The position numbers and the translations under genes are program-made. A stretch of 64,000 nt of DNA from Ectopseudomonas composti (GTDB lineage: Bacteria; Pseudomonadota; Gammaproteobacteria; Pseudomonadales; Pseudomonadaceae): contig NZ_LSSW01000026.1 of the NCBI RefSeq assembly GCF_001567565.1, positions 62,001-126,000 of the forward strand, read 5' to 3'. Each line of letters opens with the position of its first letter. Within the stretch, counting starts at the first letter, position 1. The notes below the pieces were generated by a model, which was not told the DNA's origin, searched no databases, and saw only the letters and a program-made list of their open reading frames with translations. Below are positions 40,792-51,223 of this stretch, one piece after another.

Positions 40792-41373
40792 TCAGGGAAT
40801 CTCGACGCCTTCGTTCAGCAGCATGTCCACCAGGCGAATCAGTGGTAGGCCGACCAGGCTGGTCGCGTCCTCGCCTTCGGTGCTGCGGAACAGGCTGATG
40901 CCCAAACCTTCGGACTTGAAGCTGCCGGCGCAGTCGAATGGCTGCTCGCGCAGCAGGTAGCGCAGGATCTGCGTGTCGCTCAGCGGGCGAAAATGCACGG
41001 TGAAGGGCACGCAATCTACCTGGCAGTTGCCGTTACTGGCGTTGAACAGCGCCAGGCCGGTCAGGAAGGTAACGCTGCTGCCGCTGGCGGCGCGCAGTTG
41101 CTGCTGGGCTCTCGGCAGGTCGTGGGGTTTGCCGAGTATCTGTCCGTCGCCGAGCACCGCAACCTGGTCCGAGCCGATGATCAGGTGGTCGGGGTGGCTG
41201 GCGGCCAGGGCGCGGGCTTTTTCTTCGGCCAGGCGTTTGACCAGGTCGATGGCAGCTTCGCCGCTCTGGCGGGTTTCGTCGATGCTCGGCGATTGCCAGG
41301 TGAAGGGTAGTTGCAGGCGTTCGAGCAGCTCGCGGCGGTAGGGTGAGCTGGAGGCGAGCAGCAGCGCGGACAT
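40792..41373 (-). CDS. maf: Maf-family nucleoside triphosphate pyrophosphatase
   Basis: A 193-residue Maf protein that hydrolyses modified or non-canonical nucleotides to monophosphates. The N-terminus LLLASSSPYRRELLERLQLPF is typical, and the motif SDQVAVLGDGQILGKP carries the acidic metal ligand. This subgroup (YceF-like) is reported to prefer 7-methyl-GTP. It is convergent with sppA and separated from yceD by a region containing a palindromic element. Length is normal. Confidence 0.93.
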   Translation of the reverse strand: MSALLLASSSPYRRELLERLQLPFTWQSPSIDETRQSGEAAIDLVKRLAEEKARALAASHPDHLIIGSDQVAVLGDGQILGKPHDLPRAQQQLRAASGSSVTFLTGLALFNASNGNCQVDCVPFTVHFRPLSDTQILRYLLREQPFDCAGSFKSEGLGISLFRSTEGEDATSLVGLPLIRLVDMLLNEGVEIP

Positions 41374-41427
41374 GTTCTCTTCCTTTATATGGGTAGGCGG
41401 GCAATTCTACTGATCGCCAGTGCTTGA

Positions 41428-41683
41428 GGGCACCTCTAAACGTAGGCGACGACTGCGGGGTGCAGGAGTAGGGCGAAGCAGGAGGCCCGAGCCGAGGCGG
41501 CCAGCGCTATGCCGATGGTGGCTCTACAAGGCAGGCGAAAAGGCGCAGTTTACCTGTTGTAGATGAGCCTTTGATTCGCTTCGCTCACCCCCTTTCGGGG
41601 TCGTGCTAAGGCGCGTTCAATCCTCGGTTGCGGGCCTGTTTTTAACGCCGCGATGGCAGCGCGGGTAGTTTTTTGAGCGGCCC
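41428..41683. mobile_element. MITE-like palindromic element, enlarged copy
   Basis: A 256-bp element starting GGGCACCTCTAAA and ending TTTTTTGAGCGGCCC, flanked on both sides by TTGA (41424-41427 and 41684-41687), which looks like a 4-bp target duplication. Its interior includes GCGCAGTTTACCTGTTGTAG and GCCTGTTTTTAACGCCGCGA, which match the inverted interior of the 57003-57142 copy. It carries about 115 bp of extra DNA. There is no coding capacity. Confidence 0.75.
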
Positions 41684-41705
41684 TTGAAGACAGGCTGAAT
41701 TTCCT

Positions 41706-41734
41706 TTGACACGGACAGGGTGCATCCCTAGAAT
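41706..41734 (+). promoter_or_regulatory. Strong sigma70 promoter for yceD-rpmF-plsX
   Basis: TTGACA (41706-41711) and TAGAAT (41729-41734) are exactly 17 bp apart. The predicted start site, about 41741, is only about 3 bases before the yceD ATG at 41744. Confidence 0.75.
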
Positions 41735-41743
41735 GCTGCGCCT

Positions 41744-42271
41744 ATGTTGAATGGGCCGATTCCACCTCACGTTGATCCGCGCAAGCTCGCCGACCGCGAA
41801 GCTACCCTCGAAGGGCAGCTCGATCTGGCCAGCCTGCCGCGTCTCTGCGACCCGCTTGCCGATACGGCAGGTCAGGTGCAGGCGAAGTTTCACTTCGCCC
41901 GTGATGAGCAGAAAACTGTGGTTATCCGCAGTGAGCTCGAGGTTGAGGTCAAAATGGTCTGCCAGCGTTGTCTGGAGCTGGTCGCGCTACCCATCCGCAG
42001 CGAATGTGAATACGCCGTGGTCCGGGTTGGAGCGAACACTCAGTCCTTGCCGAAGGGCTACGACGTGCTGGAAGTGGGTGAAGAGCCGCTGGAGCTGTTT
42101 GGTCTGGTCGAGGATGAATTACTTCTCGCCCTGCCGATCGTTCCTGCTCATGCCCCAGGTGATTGCCAGCAGCCGGACGGTCTCGATGAGCCCGAGCCGG
42201 GCGAGGACGAGGTATCGCGGTCCAACCCGTTCAGTGTATTGGCGCAGTTAAAGCGTGACCCAAACGTTTAG
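41744..42271 (+). CDS. yceD: YceD/DUF177 protein, 23S rRNA accumulation factor
   Basis: A 175-residue soluble DUF177 protein. The family-typical Cys motif VKMVCQRCLELVALPIRSECEY is present. In E. coli and plants relatives affect 23S rRNA accumulation or processing, and the gene is almost always next to rpmF. I see no Shine-Dalgarno before the ATG, and the promoter is so close that the mRNA probably has a leader of only about 3 nt. rpmF begins 13 bp after the stop codon, so the two are co-transcribed. Confidence 0.9.
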   Translation: MLNGPIPPHVDPRKLADREATLEGQLDLASLPRLCDPLADTAGQVQAKFHFARDEQKTVVIRSELEVEVKMVCQRCLELVALPIRSECEYAVVRVGANTQSLPKGYDVLEVGEEPLELFGLVEDELLLALPIVPAHAPGDCQQPDGLDEPEPGEDEVSRSNPFSVLAQLKRDPNV

Positions 42272-42284
42272 GAGTTAATGAGTT

Positions 42285-42467
42285 ATGGCTGTTCAGCAGA
42301 ACAAAAAATCCCGTTCCGCCCGCGACATGCGTCGTTCGCACGACGCTCTCGAGGCCAGCACCCTGTCCGTAGAGAAGAGCACCGGTGAAGTTCACCTGCG
42401 CCACCACGTTTCTCCGGAAGGCGTTTACCGCGGTCGCAAAGTGATCGACAAGGGCGCTGACGAGTAA
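42285..42467 (+). CDS. rpmF: 50S ribosomal protein L32
   Basis: A 60-residue ribosomal protein L32, [20 protein letters not shown], basic and small as expected. This form has no zinc-binding CxxC pair, as is usual for gammaproteobacterial L32. It lies between yceD and plsX with short gaps on each side (13 and 3 bp), so it links ribosome production to the phospholipid/fatty-acid genes of the cluster. Confidence 0.97.
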   Translation: MAVQQNKKSRSARDMRRSHDALEASTLSVEKSTGEVHLRHHVSPEGVYRGRKVIDKGADE

Positions 42468-42470
42468 TCC

Positions 42471-43481
42471 TTGTCCGCCTCGATCATCGCGATTGATGCA
42501 ATGGGTGGGGACTTCGGTCCCCACTGCATTGTCCCGGCCTGCATTTCTGCGTTGGCCGAATTCCCCTCGCTGCACCTGGCCCTCGTCGGTCAAGCTCCCC
42601 TCATCGAAGAACAGCTCGCTCGCCAGTCCGGCGTCGATCGCTCGCGTCTGCAGGTTCATCACGCCAGTGAAGTGATCGGCATGGACGAACGTCCGGCCCA
42701 GGCGCTGCGTGGCAAGCCAGATGCTTCGATGCGCGTGGCGCTGGAGTTGGTGCGTCAGCGTCAGGCGCATGCCTGTGTCAGTGCGGGCAATACCGGCGCG
42801 CTGATGGCGCTCTCGCGTTATGTGCTGAAGACGCTGCCGGGCATCGATCGGCCGGCGATGGTCAGCCCGATTCCCACCGAGCGCGGTCACTGCTACCTGC
42901 TGGACCTGGGCGCCAATGTCGATTGCAGCGCCGAGCATCTCTATCAGTTCGCGATCATGGGCGCCGTGGCGGCCGAGACGCTGGGTGTGTCTTGGCCACG
43001 CGTCGCCTTGCTCAATGTCGGCACCGAAGACATCAAGGGCAATCAGCAGGTCAAGCTGGCGGCCAACATGCTGCAGCAGGCTCATGGGCTGAACTTCATT
43101 GGCTACATAGAGGGCGATGGCATGTATCGCGGCGAAGCCGATGTCGTGGTATGCGACGGTTTCGTGGGCAATATCCTGCTCAAATCCAGCGAGGGCCTGG
43201 CCAAAATGATCACCGGGCGGGTCGAGACGCTGTTCAGCGACGGGTTGTTCGCTCAGGCGATTGGTGCCCTGGCGATGCCGCTCTTGCGTCGCCTCAAGGC
43301 CGACCTGGCGCCGGCGAGGCACAATGGCGCGAGCTTCCTCGGTCTGCAGGGCATCGTGGTCAAGAGCCATGGCGCGGCAGGGCAGGAGAGTTTTCAGAGT
43401 GCCATTCGCTGCGCGTTGCGCGAAGTGCAGGAAAATCTGCCGCAGCGACTGCATGGTCGCCTTGAGGATCTGTTGCTGTAA
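42471..43481 (+). CDS. plsX: Phosphate acyltransferase PlsX
   Basis: A 336-residue acyl-ACP:phosphate acyltransferase that begins phospholipid synthesis by making acyl-phosphate. Sequence features are [19 protein letters not shown] near the N-terminus and the conserved [19 protein letters not shown]. The start codon is TTG at 42471, three bases after the rpmF stop codon; the first ATG is in the conserved MGGDFG motif and would delete it. The Shine-Dalgarno is weak, so translation may rely on coupling to rpmF. Confidence 0.95.
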   Translation: MSASIIAIDAMGGDFGPHCIVPACISALAEFPSLHLALVGQAPLIEEQLARQSGVDRSRLQVHHASEVIGMDERPAQALRGKPDASMRVALELVRQRQAHACVSAGNTGALMALSRYVLKTLPGIDRPAMVSPIPTERGHCYLLDLGANVDCSAEHLYQFAIMGAVAAETLGVSWPRVALLNVGTEDIKGNQQVKLAANMLQQAHGLNFIGYIEGDGMYRGEADVVVCDGFVGNILLKSSEGLAKMITGRVETLFSDGLFAQAIGALAMPLLRRLKADLAPARHNGASFLGLQGIVVKSHGAAGQESFQSAIRCALREVQENLPQRLHGRLEDLLL

Positions 43482-43560
43482 ACTCGTCACGTTTTCAGGG
43501 CGCTGGCTGCGACGGAATGTGACCGCGGCACGCTGCCTGTCATCCAACTGTCAGTTTGCT

Positions 43561-43588
43561 GCGCCAGGCTCGCCTGGCGCTGGTTTTT
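43561..43588 (+). terminator. Terminator-like hairpin directly before fabD
   Basis: GCGCCAGGC/GCCTGGCGC with loop TC (effective loop of four), followed by TGGTTTTT. It ends 20 bp upstream of the fabD ATG, so it may end the plsX transcript or act as an attenuator. Confidence 0.55.
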
Positions 43589-43607
43589 CGACTCAAGGGA
43601 CTTATTC

Positions 43608-44546
43608 ATGTCTGCATCCCTCGCATTCGTCTTCCCCGGTCAGGGTTCGCAAGCCCTGGCCATGCTCGCCGATCACGGCGCCCAGCAGAAGCTGGTGCTC
43701 GATACGTTTGGCGAAGCTTCCGAAGCGCTCGGCTACGACCTCTGGGCGCTGACCCAGCAGGGCCCGGAAGAGCAACTGAACCAGACCGACAAGACCCAGC
43801 CGGCCATTCTCACTGCCTCCATCGCCCTGTGGCGTCTGTGGCAGGCCGAGGCTGGTGCCAAGCCGGCGTTCGTCGCAGGTCACAGCCTGGGTGAATACTC
43901 CGCGCTGGTCGCCGCTGGCAGCATCGCTTTCGCCGATGCCGTCAAGCTGGTTGAGCGTCGCGGTCAATTGATGCAGCAGGCCGTTCCGGCCGGGCAGGGC
44001 GGCATGGCCGCCATTCTCGGCCTGGAAGACGCCGACGTGCTGGCCGCCTGCGCCGAAGCGGCGCAGGGCGATGTGGTCAGTGCGGTGAACTTCAACGCAC
44101 CTGGTCAGGTAGTGATCGCCGGTAGCGCCGCTGCTGTCGAGCGCGCCATCGAGGTGTGCAAGGCCCGTGGCGCCAAGCGTGCCATGGCGCTGCCGGTCAG
44201 CGTGCCGTCGCATTGCGCGCTGATGAAGCCGGCTGCCGAGCGTTTTGCCGAGTCGGTGGAAGCGCTGAGCTGGCAGGCACCGCAGATTCCGCTGGTGCAG
44301 AACGTCAGCGCGGCCGTGGTATCTGATCTGGCTACGCTGAAAGCCGACCTGCTGGCGCAGCTGTACAGCCCGGTGCGCTGGGTCGAGTCCATGGTGCGTC
44401 TGTCCGAGCAAGGCGTGACCGAGCTGGTCGAGTGCGGCCCGGGCAAGGTGCTGAGCGGTCTGAACAAGCGCTGCGTCAAAGGCATCAACACTTACAACCT
44501 GGATACCCCCGATGCTTTCGCCGCTGCTCGCGCTGCGTTGGCTTGA
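43608..44546 (+). CDS. fabD: Malonyl-CoA:ACP transacylase FabD
   Basis: A 312-residue enzyme that loads malonyl groups onto ACP. The nucleophile is Ser93 in GHSLGEYSALVAAG, and a His in VPSHCALMKPAAE is its partner. It starts FVFPGQGSQALAML, the family signature. It lies just after a terminator-like hairpin, with AAGGGA before the ATG. fabG follows after 15 bp, suggesting the fabD-fabG pair is one unit. Confidence 0.97.
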   Translation: MSASLAFVFPGQGSQALAMLADHGAQQKLVLDTFGEASEALGYDLWALTQQGPEEQLNQTDKTQPAILTASIALWRLWQAEAGAKPAFVAGHSLGEYSALVAAGSIAFADAVKLVERRGQLMQQAVPAGQGGMAAILGLEDADVLAACAEAAQGDVVSAVNFNAPGQVVIAGSAAAVERAIEVCKARGAKRAMALPVSVPSHCALMKPAAERFAESVEALSWQAPQIPLVQNVSAAVVSDLATLKADLLAQLYSPVRWVESMVRLSEQGVTELVECGPGKVLSGLNKRCVKGINTYNLDTPDAFAAARAALA

Positions 44547-44561
44547 GAAAGGAGAACGAAC

Positions 44562-45305
44562 ATGAGTCTGCAAGGTAAGGTCGCGCTGGTTACTGGCGCC
44601 AGCCGTGGTATCGGTCAGGCAATTGCCCTGGAACTGGGTCGTCAGGGCGCTATCGTGATTGGCACCGCTACCAGTGCCTCGGGTGCCGAGCGCATTGCCG
44701 AAACCCTCAAGGCCAATGGCGTCGAAGGCGCCGGTCTGGTGCTCGACGTGAGCAACGACGAATCGGTTGCTACCACCCTCGAACACATTCAGCAACATCT
44801 TGGTCAGCCGCTGATCCTGGTCAATAACGCCGGTATCACCCGCGATAATCTGATGCTGCGCATGAAGGATGACGAGTGGCATGATGTCATCAATACCAAC
44901 CTGAACAGCCTCTACCGTCTGTCCAAGGCTGTGCTGCGTGGCATGACCAAAGCGCGTTTCGGGCGCATCATCAACATCGGCTCCGTCGTTGGGGCCATGG
45001 GTAATGCTGGTCAGGTCAACTACGCTGCTGCCAAGGCCGGCCTGGAAGGCTTCAGTCGCGCTCTGGCGCGTGAAGTGGGTTCGCGCGGTATCACGGTCAA
45101 CTCGGTGGCGCCTGGTTTCATCGACACCGATATGACCCGTGAGCTGCCGGAAGGCCAGCGCGATGCGTTGCTGACGCAGATTCCGCTGGGTCGTCTGGGT
45201 CAGGCTGAAGAGATCGCCAAGGTGGTCGGTTTCCTGGCTTCCGATGGCGCTGGTTACGTCACTGGGGCTACTATCCCGGTGAACGGCGGTATGTACATGA
45301 GCTAA
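44562..45305 (+). CDS. fabG: 3-oxoacyl-ACP reductase FabG
   Basis: A 247-residue short-chain dehydrogenase that reduces 3-ketoacyl-ACP with NADPH. The nucleotide motif is TGASRGIGQA, and the catalytic triad is Ser141, Tyr154 and Lys158 (VNYAAAKAG). Also present are LVNNAGITRDNLMLRMKDDEW and the C-terminal TGATIPVNGGMYM. The gene lies between fabD (15 bp) and acpP (228 bp), and an AAGGAG ribosome-binding site precedes the ATG. Confidence 0.97.
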   Translation: MSLQGKVALVTGASRGIGQAIALELGRQGAIVIGTATSASGAERIAETLKANGVEGAGLVLDVSNDESVATTLEHIQQHLGQPLILVNNAGITRDNLMLRMKDDEWHDVINTNLNSLYRLSKAVLRGMTKARFGRIINIGSVVGAMGNAGQVNYAAAKAGLEGFSRALAREVGSRGITVNSVAPGFIDTDMTRELPEGQRDALLTQIPLGRLGQAEEIAKVVGFLASDGAGYVTGATIPVNGGMYMS

Positions 45306-45533
45306 AAAGGGCGCCTCTGAATGTTCGGAGGCACTCGAATGTGACGCGAGCCATCAGAAAACTGTCATAGTGGCTGTCTAAAATCCGTTATAAAGCTGCA
45401 ACAGGTTTATAGACAGATCGTTGAAGTGTTCCTGGGGGCTCCCCGGCATTCAGCTTGAAATGCTAAAAACCCTTTCTATACACTTGGCCGCTACCAGCTG
45501 CCTGGATTTGTCCAATAGGAGTGAAAACAAGGT
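45306..45533 (+). other. fabG-acpP intergenic region with hairpin
   Basis: A 228-bp region. A hairpin GCCTCTGA/TCGGAGGC (45313-45332) follows fabG but lacks a T-run, so I do not call it a terminator. Further on is AT-rich DNA around 45370-45420. acpP usually has its own strong promoter, but I cannot identify convincing hexamers. The acpP leader is where RgsA-type regulation would be sought. Confidence 0.5.
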
Positions 45534-45770
45534 ATGAGCACCATCGAAGAACGCGTCAAGAAAATCGTTGCTGAGCAACTTGGCGTCAAGGAAGAGGAAG
45601 TCACCAACAGCGCTTCCTTCGTTGAAGACCTGGGTGCCGACTCTCTTGACACCGTTGAGCTGGTGATGGCTCTCGAGGAAGAATTCGAGACCGAGATCCC
45701 GGACGAGCAAGCTGAGAAGATCACCACCGTTCAGGAAGCGATCGACTACGTGACTGCCCACGCGCAATAA
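45534..45770 (+). CDS. acpP: Acyl carrier protein
   Basis: A 78-residue acidic acyl carrier protein, [20 protein letters not shown]. The phosphopantetheine attachment site is Ser37 in [18 protein letters not shown]. It carries growing acyl chains for fatty-acid synthesis and for lipid A. It is followed by a strong terminator 24 bp downstream. In P. aeruginosa this mRNA is a reported target of the sRNA RgsA, which also lies in this window (near 52.1 kb). Confidence 0.99.
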   Translation: MSTIEERVKKIVAEQLGVKEEEVTNSASFVEDLGADSLDTVELVMALEEEFETEIPDEQAEKITTVQEAIDYVTAHAQ

Positions 45771-45793
45771 GTCACCGTCAGCTTTCTGACTGA

Positions 45794-45834
45794 GAAAAGC
45801 CGCACTGCCCTAATCAGGCGTGCGGCTTTTCTTT
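45794..45834 (+). terminator. Intrinsic terminator after acpP
   Basis: An outer stem GAAAAGCCGCAC/GTGCGGCTTTTC with inner GCC/GGC pairs, followed by TTT. It probably ends most acpP transcripts, with read-through into fabF. Confidence 0.88.
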
Positions 45835-45881
45835 ACGTGCAGGGCGCATGTCGCGCCTGAGTAGAACAAGAGGAGATTGCT

Positions 45882-47126
45882 GTGTCGCGTAGACGCGTCG
45901 TGGTTACCGGTATGGGCATGTTGTCGCCGCTGGGTAACGATGTGCCGAGCAGCTGGCAGGGCATTTTGGCCGGGCGCAGTGGCATCGGTCTGATCGAGCA
46001 TATGGACCTGTCCGCCTACTCCACCCGTTTTGGCGGATCGCTCAAGGGCTTCAACGTCGAGGAATATCTGTCCGCCAAAGAGGCGCGCAAGCTCGACCTG
46101 TTCATCCAGTATGGTCTTGCTGCCAGCTTCCAGGCTGTGCGTGATTCCGGGCTGGAAATCACCGACGCCAATCGTGAGCGGATCGGTGTGGTCATGGGCT
46201 CCGGCATCGGCGGCCTGACCAATATCGAGAACAACTGCAAATCGTTGCATGAGCAGGGGCCGCGACGTATTTCGCCGTTCTTCGTGCCTGGCTCGATCAT
46301 CAACATGATTTCCGGCTTCCTGTCGATCCACCTGGGTCTGCAGGGGCCGAACTATGCCATCGCCACGGCGTGCACCACCGGCACGCATTGCATTGGCATG
46401 GCCGCGCGCAACATTGCCTACGGCGAAGCCGATGTGATGGTTGCAGGCGGCGCCGAGATGGCAGCCTGCGGCCTGGGTATGGGCGGCTTCGGTGCCGCGC
46501 GCGCGCTGTCGACGCGCAACGACGAGCCGACCAAGGCCAGCCGTCCGTGGGACAAAGGCCGCGACGGCTTCGTGCTGTCCGACGGCTCCGGTGCCCTGGT
46601 GCTGGAAGAGCTGGAGCACGCCAAGGCGCGTGGCGCCACCATCTACGCCGAGCTGATCGGCTTTGGCATGAGTGGCGATGCCTTCCACATGACTTCGCCA
46701 CCCGAAGATGGTGCGGGGGCAGCGCGCTGCATGTCGGCGGCCCTGCGTGATGCAGGCATCAATGCCGATCAGGTGCAGTACATCAACGCGCACGGCACCT
46801 CGACCTCTGCCGGTGACAAAGCTGAAGTCGCAGCGGTGAAAAGCGTGTTCGGTGATCACGCCCACAAGCTGTCGGTCAGCTCGACCAAGTCCATGACCGG
46901 TCACCTGCTCGGTGCTGCGGGCGCGGTGGAAGCGATCTTCTGCGTGCTGGCGCTGCGTGATCAGGTCGCACCGCCGACCATCAACCTGGACGAGCCGGAC
47001 GAAGGCTGCGACCTGGACTTCGTGGCGCACCAGGCCAAAGCCATGCCGATCGAAATCGCCCTGTCGAACTCCTTCGGTTTTGGTGGCACCAACGGCTCGC
47101 TGCTGTTCCGTCGGTACCACGGCTGA
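45882..47126 (+). CDS. fabF: 3-oxoacyl-ACP synthase II FabF
   Basis: A 414-residue condensing enzyme that elongates acyl-ACP, including unsaturated chains. Cys164 sits in [10 protein letters not shown], with His in [11 protein letters not shown] and [13 protein letters not shown]. The start is GTG ([18 protein letters not shown]). Its stop codon overlaps the pabC ATG. It lies after acpP and a terminator, so it can be expressed both by read-through and perhaps from its own promoter. Confidence 0.97.
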   Translation: MSRRRVVVTGMGMLSPLGNDVPSSWQGILAGRSGIGLIEHMDLSAYSTRFGGSLKGFNVEEYLSAKEARKLDLFIQYGLAASFQAVRDSGLEITDANRERIGVVMGSGIGGLTNIENNCKSLHEQGPRRISPFFVPGSIINMISGFLSIHLGLQGPNYAIATACTTGTHCIGMAARNIAYGEADVMVAGGAEMAACGLGMGGFGAARALSTRNDEPTKASRPWDKGRDGFVLSDGSGALVLEELEHAKARGATIYAELIGFGMSGDAFHMTSPPEDGAGAARCMSAALRDAGINADQVQYINAHGTSTSAGDKAEVAAVKSVFGDHAHKLSVSSTKSMTGHLLGAAGAVEAIFCVLALRDQVAPPTINLDEPDEGCDLDFVAHQAKAMPIEIALSNSFGFGGTNGSLLFRRYHG

Positions 47127-47941
47127 TGCTGAGCTGGGTCAACGGCGCGCCCGGCGAGCAGTTGTCGGTTCGTGACCGTGGCCTGGCTTACGGCGATGGT
47201 CTGTTCGAGACCATCGCTGTGCGTGGCGGGCGCATCCCGCTACTGGCGCGGCATATGACGCGCCTGGCCGATGGTTGTCGGCGGTTGTCCATCCCCCTCG
47301 ATCTGCTCCTCATGGAGCGTGAGCTGCAGGCGTTCGCCCAGCAGGTGGGTGAGGGTGTGGCCAAACTCATCGTCACCCGCGGCGAGGGGCAGCGCGGCTA
47401 TGCGCCACCACAACCCTGTCAGCCACTGCGCATCCTGCAGGCCGCAGCGGCGCCGCAGTACCCCGTTGCCCATGCCGAACAGGGCGTGCGTCTATTTCCC
47501 TGTGCCACTCGTTTGGCCGAGCAGCCGGCGCTGGCCGGGCTCAAGCATATCAATCGACTGGAGCAGGTGTTGGCGCGCGCCGAGTGGCAGGACGCCGACT
47601 GCGCCGAGGGCCTGATGCGGGACAGCAGTGGGCGGGTCATCGAGGGCGTTTACAGCAATCTGTTTCTCGTCGTCGACGCTGGGCTGGTGACGGCCGATCT
47701 GTCGCGCTGCGGCGTGGCCGGGGTGATGCGAGCCGAGATCCTGCAGCAGGCGCGGGTGCTCGGGTTATCCATCGAGTTACGCGATATTTCCCTCGACGAA
47801 CTGCTGGATGCCGATGAAGTCTTTCTCTGCAACAGCCTTTACGGCATCTGGCCTGTACGGGCGCTGCAAGAGCGACACTGGTCGGTCGGGCCGCTCACCC
47901 GTAAACTGCAGGCCATCGTCTGCGACCTACTGAGTAAATAA
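47126..47941 (+). CDS. pabC: Aminodeoxychorismate lyase PabC
   Basis: A 271-residue PLP-dependent class IV aminotransferase-fold enzyme that makes p-aminobenzoate in folate synthesis. It opens [30 protein letters not shown], of which VRDRGLAYGDGLFE is the family pattern. The PLP Lys is in GLKHINRLEQVLAR. Its start overlaps the fabF stop codon by one base. A location between fabF and mltG is standard in gammaproteobacteria. Confidence 0.95.
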   Translation: MLSWVNGAPGEQLSVRDRGLAYGDGLFETIAVRGGRIPLLARHMTRLADGCRRLSIPLDLLLMERELQAFAQQVGEGVAKLIVTRGEGQRGYAPPQPCQPLRILQAAAAPQYPVAHAEQGVRLFPCATRLAEQPALAGLKHINRLEQVLARAEWQDADCAEGLMRDSSGRVIEGVYSNLFLVVDAGLVTADLSRCGVAGVMRAEILQQARVLGLSIELRDISLDELLDADEVFLCNSLYGIWPVRALQERHWSVGPLTRKLQAIVCDLLSK

Positions 47942-47944
47942 CTG

Positions 47945-49000
47945 GTGCTACGCAAGATCTTGGTGCTGCTCGAGTGCGGCGTGCTACTGGCTGCGCTGCT
48001 GGTAGTCGTTGCCGCCTGGCAACAGCAGAGGGCGCTCGAACAGCCCCTGCATCTGAATGAAGAAATGCTTCTGGAAGTGCCCTCTGGCGCGACCCCGAGC
48101 GGGTTGCTCAATCGCCTCGAAGCGCAGGGCGTGATCGACAACGCCTTCTGGTTGCGTCTTTACTGGCGTTTCAATCTGCGTGGTCCGGCCATGCACAGCG
48201 GCGAATATCGCCTGCTTCCACAGCAGACTGCGCGAGACATGCTTGGCCTGTGGCAACGTGGCGAGGTGGTGCAGTACAGCCTGACGCTGGTCGAGGGCTG
48301 GAATTTCCGGCAGGTGCGTGCGGCCCTGGGACGCCAGGAGCGTCTGGAGCAGCGTCTGGCCGATCTCACCGATGCCCAGTTGATGGAGCGCCTGGGCATG
48401 GCCGGGCAGAATCCGGAGGGGCGTTTCTTTCCCGATACCTACCGCTACGTGCGTGGCATGAGCGACGAGGACCTGCTCAGGAAGGCCAGCGCGCGCCTGG
48501 AAAGCGTACTGGACGAAGAGTGGCAGCAGCGTGCCGAGGGCTTGCCGTATCGCGAGCCCTACGATGCGCTGATCATGGCCTCGATGATCGAGAAGGAAAC
48601 CGGCGTGCCCGAGGAGCGTGGCGAAATCGCCGGTGTGTTCGTCCGCCGTCTGCGCATGGGCATGCGCCTGCAGACCGACCCAACGGTGATCTACGGTATG
48701 GGCGAGCGCTATAACGGCCGCATCACCCGCGCCGACCTGCGTACGCCGACGCCCTATAACACCTACACCATCGACGGCATGCCGCCGACGCCCATCGCCA
48801 TGGTCGGCCGCGAGGCGATCAACGCTGCGCTCAACCCGCTCGATGGCCGCTCTCTGTATTTCGTCGCGCGAGGCGACGGTAGCCACGTGTTCTCCAACAC
48901 CCTGGCCGAGCACAATCGCGCGGTGCGCGAGTATCAGCTCAAGCGTCGCGCCGACTATCGCTCCAGCCCCGCGCCGCGCGCGGCGGCCGAAACTGAATAA
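47945..49000 (+). CDS. mltG: Endolytic murein transglycosylase MltG
   Basis: A 351-residue inner-membrane YceG-like protein that cleaves nascent glycan strands and may set their length. It has an N-terminal transmembrane helix (ILVLLECGVLLAALLVVVAA), a LysM-like domain (about 40-120), and the catalytic Glu in MASMIEKETGVPEERGEIAG. The start is GTG, three bases after the pabC stop codon. tmk follows after 9 bp. Confidence 0.95.
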   Translation: MLRKILVLLECGVLLAALLVVVAAWQQQRALEQPLHLNEEMLLEVPSGATPSGLLNRLEAQGVIDNAFWLRLYWRFNLRGPAMHSGEYRLLPQQTARDMLGLWQRGEVVQYSLTLVEGWNFRQVRAALGRQERLEQRLADLTDAQLMERLGMAGQNPEGRFFPDTYRYVRGMSDEDLLRKASARLESVLDEEWQQRAEGLPYREPYDALIMASMIEKETGVPEERGEIAGVFVRRLRMGMRLQTDPTVIYGMGERYNGRITRADLRTPTPYNTYTIDGMPPTPIAMVGREAINAALNPLDGRSLYFVARGDGSHVFSNTLAEHNRAVREYQLKRRADYRSSPAPRAAAETE

Positions 49001-50627
<1,627 letters not shown>

Positions 50628-50691
50628 GCCGAGTCGGGTAGCAGGATTCGGCAGGCCGTCACATTCTGCTGGCTGCCTGCCACCCGGTTGT

Positions 50692-50721
50692 TTGCGCATG
50701 AGTATGAACAGGCCCTAGAAT
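50692..50721 (+). promoter_or_regulatory. Candidate pilZ promoter
   Basis: TTGCGC (50692-50697) and TAGAAT (50716-50721) are 18 bp apart, in the 128-bp gap between holB and pilZ. The leader would be about 28 nt. Confidence 0.4.
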
Positions 50722-50755
50722 CAGCCATTAAGCAATAAACGCCAGGAATGCGCTG

Positions 50756-51112
50756 ATGAGCCTGCCACCCAATCTGGGTCCCCGTAACGGAATTCTGTCC
50801 CTGACCATCAAGGATAAGTCCGTGCTGTACGCGGCCTACATGCCTTTCATCAAGAATGGCGGTCTCTTCATTCCCACCAACAAGAGCTACAAGCTCGGTG
50901 ACGAAGTGTTCATGCTGCTCAACCTGATGGACGAGCCGGAGAAAATTCCGGTTGCTGGCAAGGTGGTGTGGATCACCCCGAAGGGCGCTCAGGGCAACCG
51001 CGCCGCTGGTGTCGGTGTGCAGTTCAACGATGGCGACAACACCGCGCGCAACAAGATCGAAACCTACCTCGCCGGCGCGCTGAAGTCTGATCGGCCGACC
51101 CATACGATGTAA
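50756..51112 (+). CDS. pilZ: Type IV pilus assembly protein PilZ
   Basis: A 118-residue founding-type PilZ domain protein, MSLPPNLGPRNGILSLTIKD. It is needed for type IV pilus biogenesis and twitching. The RxxxR and D/NxSxxG residues that bind c-di-GMP in other PilZ proteins are absent, as in the P. aeruginosa protein. It sits in the pseudomonad order holB-pilZ-tatD. A REP-like unit follows the stop codon. Confidence 0.96.
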   Translation: MSLPPNLGPRNGILSLTIKDKSVLYAAYMPFIKNGGLFIPTNKSYKLGDEVFMLLNLMDEPEKIPVAGKVVWITPKGAQGNRAAGVGVQFNDGDNTARNKIETYLAGALKSDRPTHTM

Positions 51113-51137
51113 GTCTTCTGGCCGCGAGCTCGTATCG

Positions 51138-51160
51138 TCGCGGCTAAAGCCCCTCCCACA
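51138..51160 (+). repeat. REP-like unit, copy 2
   Basis: Identical 23-base copy of the repeat at 21821-21843, in the pilZ-tatD gap. Confidence 0.85.
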
Positions 51161-51223
51161 CGACCAGGCACCTGCTGCTTTCGATTACAATTCGGGCTTT
51201 CCCTTTGCCCGAGTTTTCCCGCT

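Larger units (their letters stand above)
41374..41743. other. maf-yceD intergenic region
   Basis: A 370-bp region almost filled by a palindromic mobile element (41428-41683) and, at its right end, the yceD promoter. No gene is visible. Confidence 0.75.

Noticed and set aside
45313..45332. Hairpin after fabG as a terminator
   Set aside because: No T-run follows and one pair is a G-T wobble; I list it only as part of the intergenic region. Its start resembles the GGGCGCCTCT end of the mobile elements but no other part matches.
51192..51218. Possible terminator upstream of tatD
   Set aside because: Only a 6-bp stem with a large loop and short T-run.
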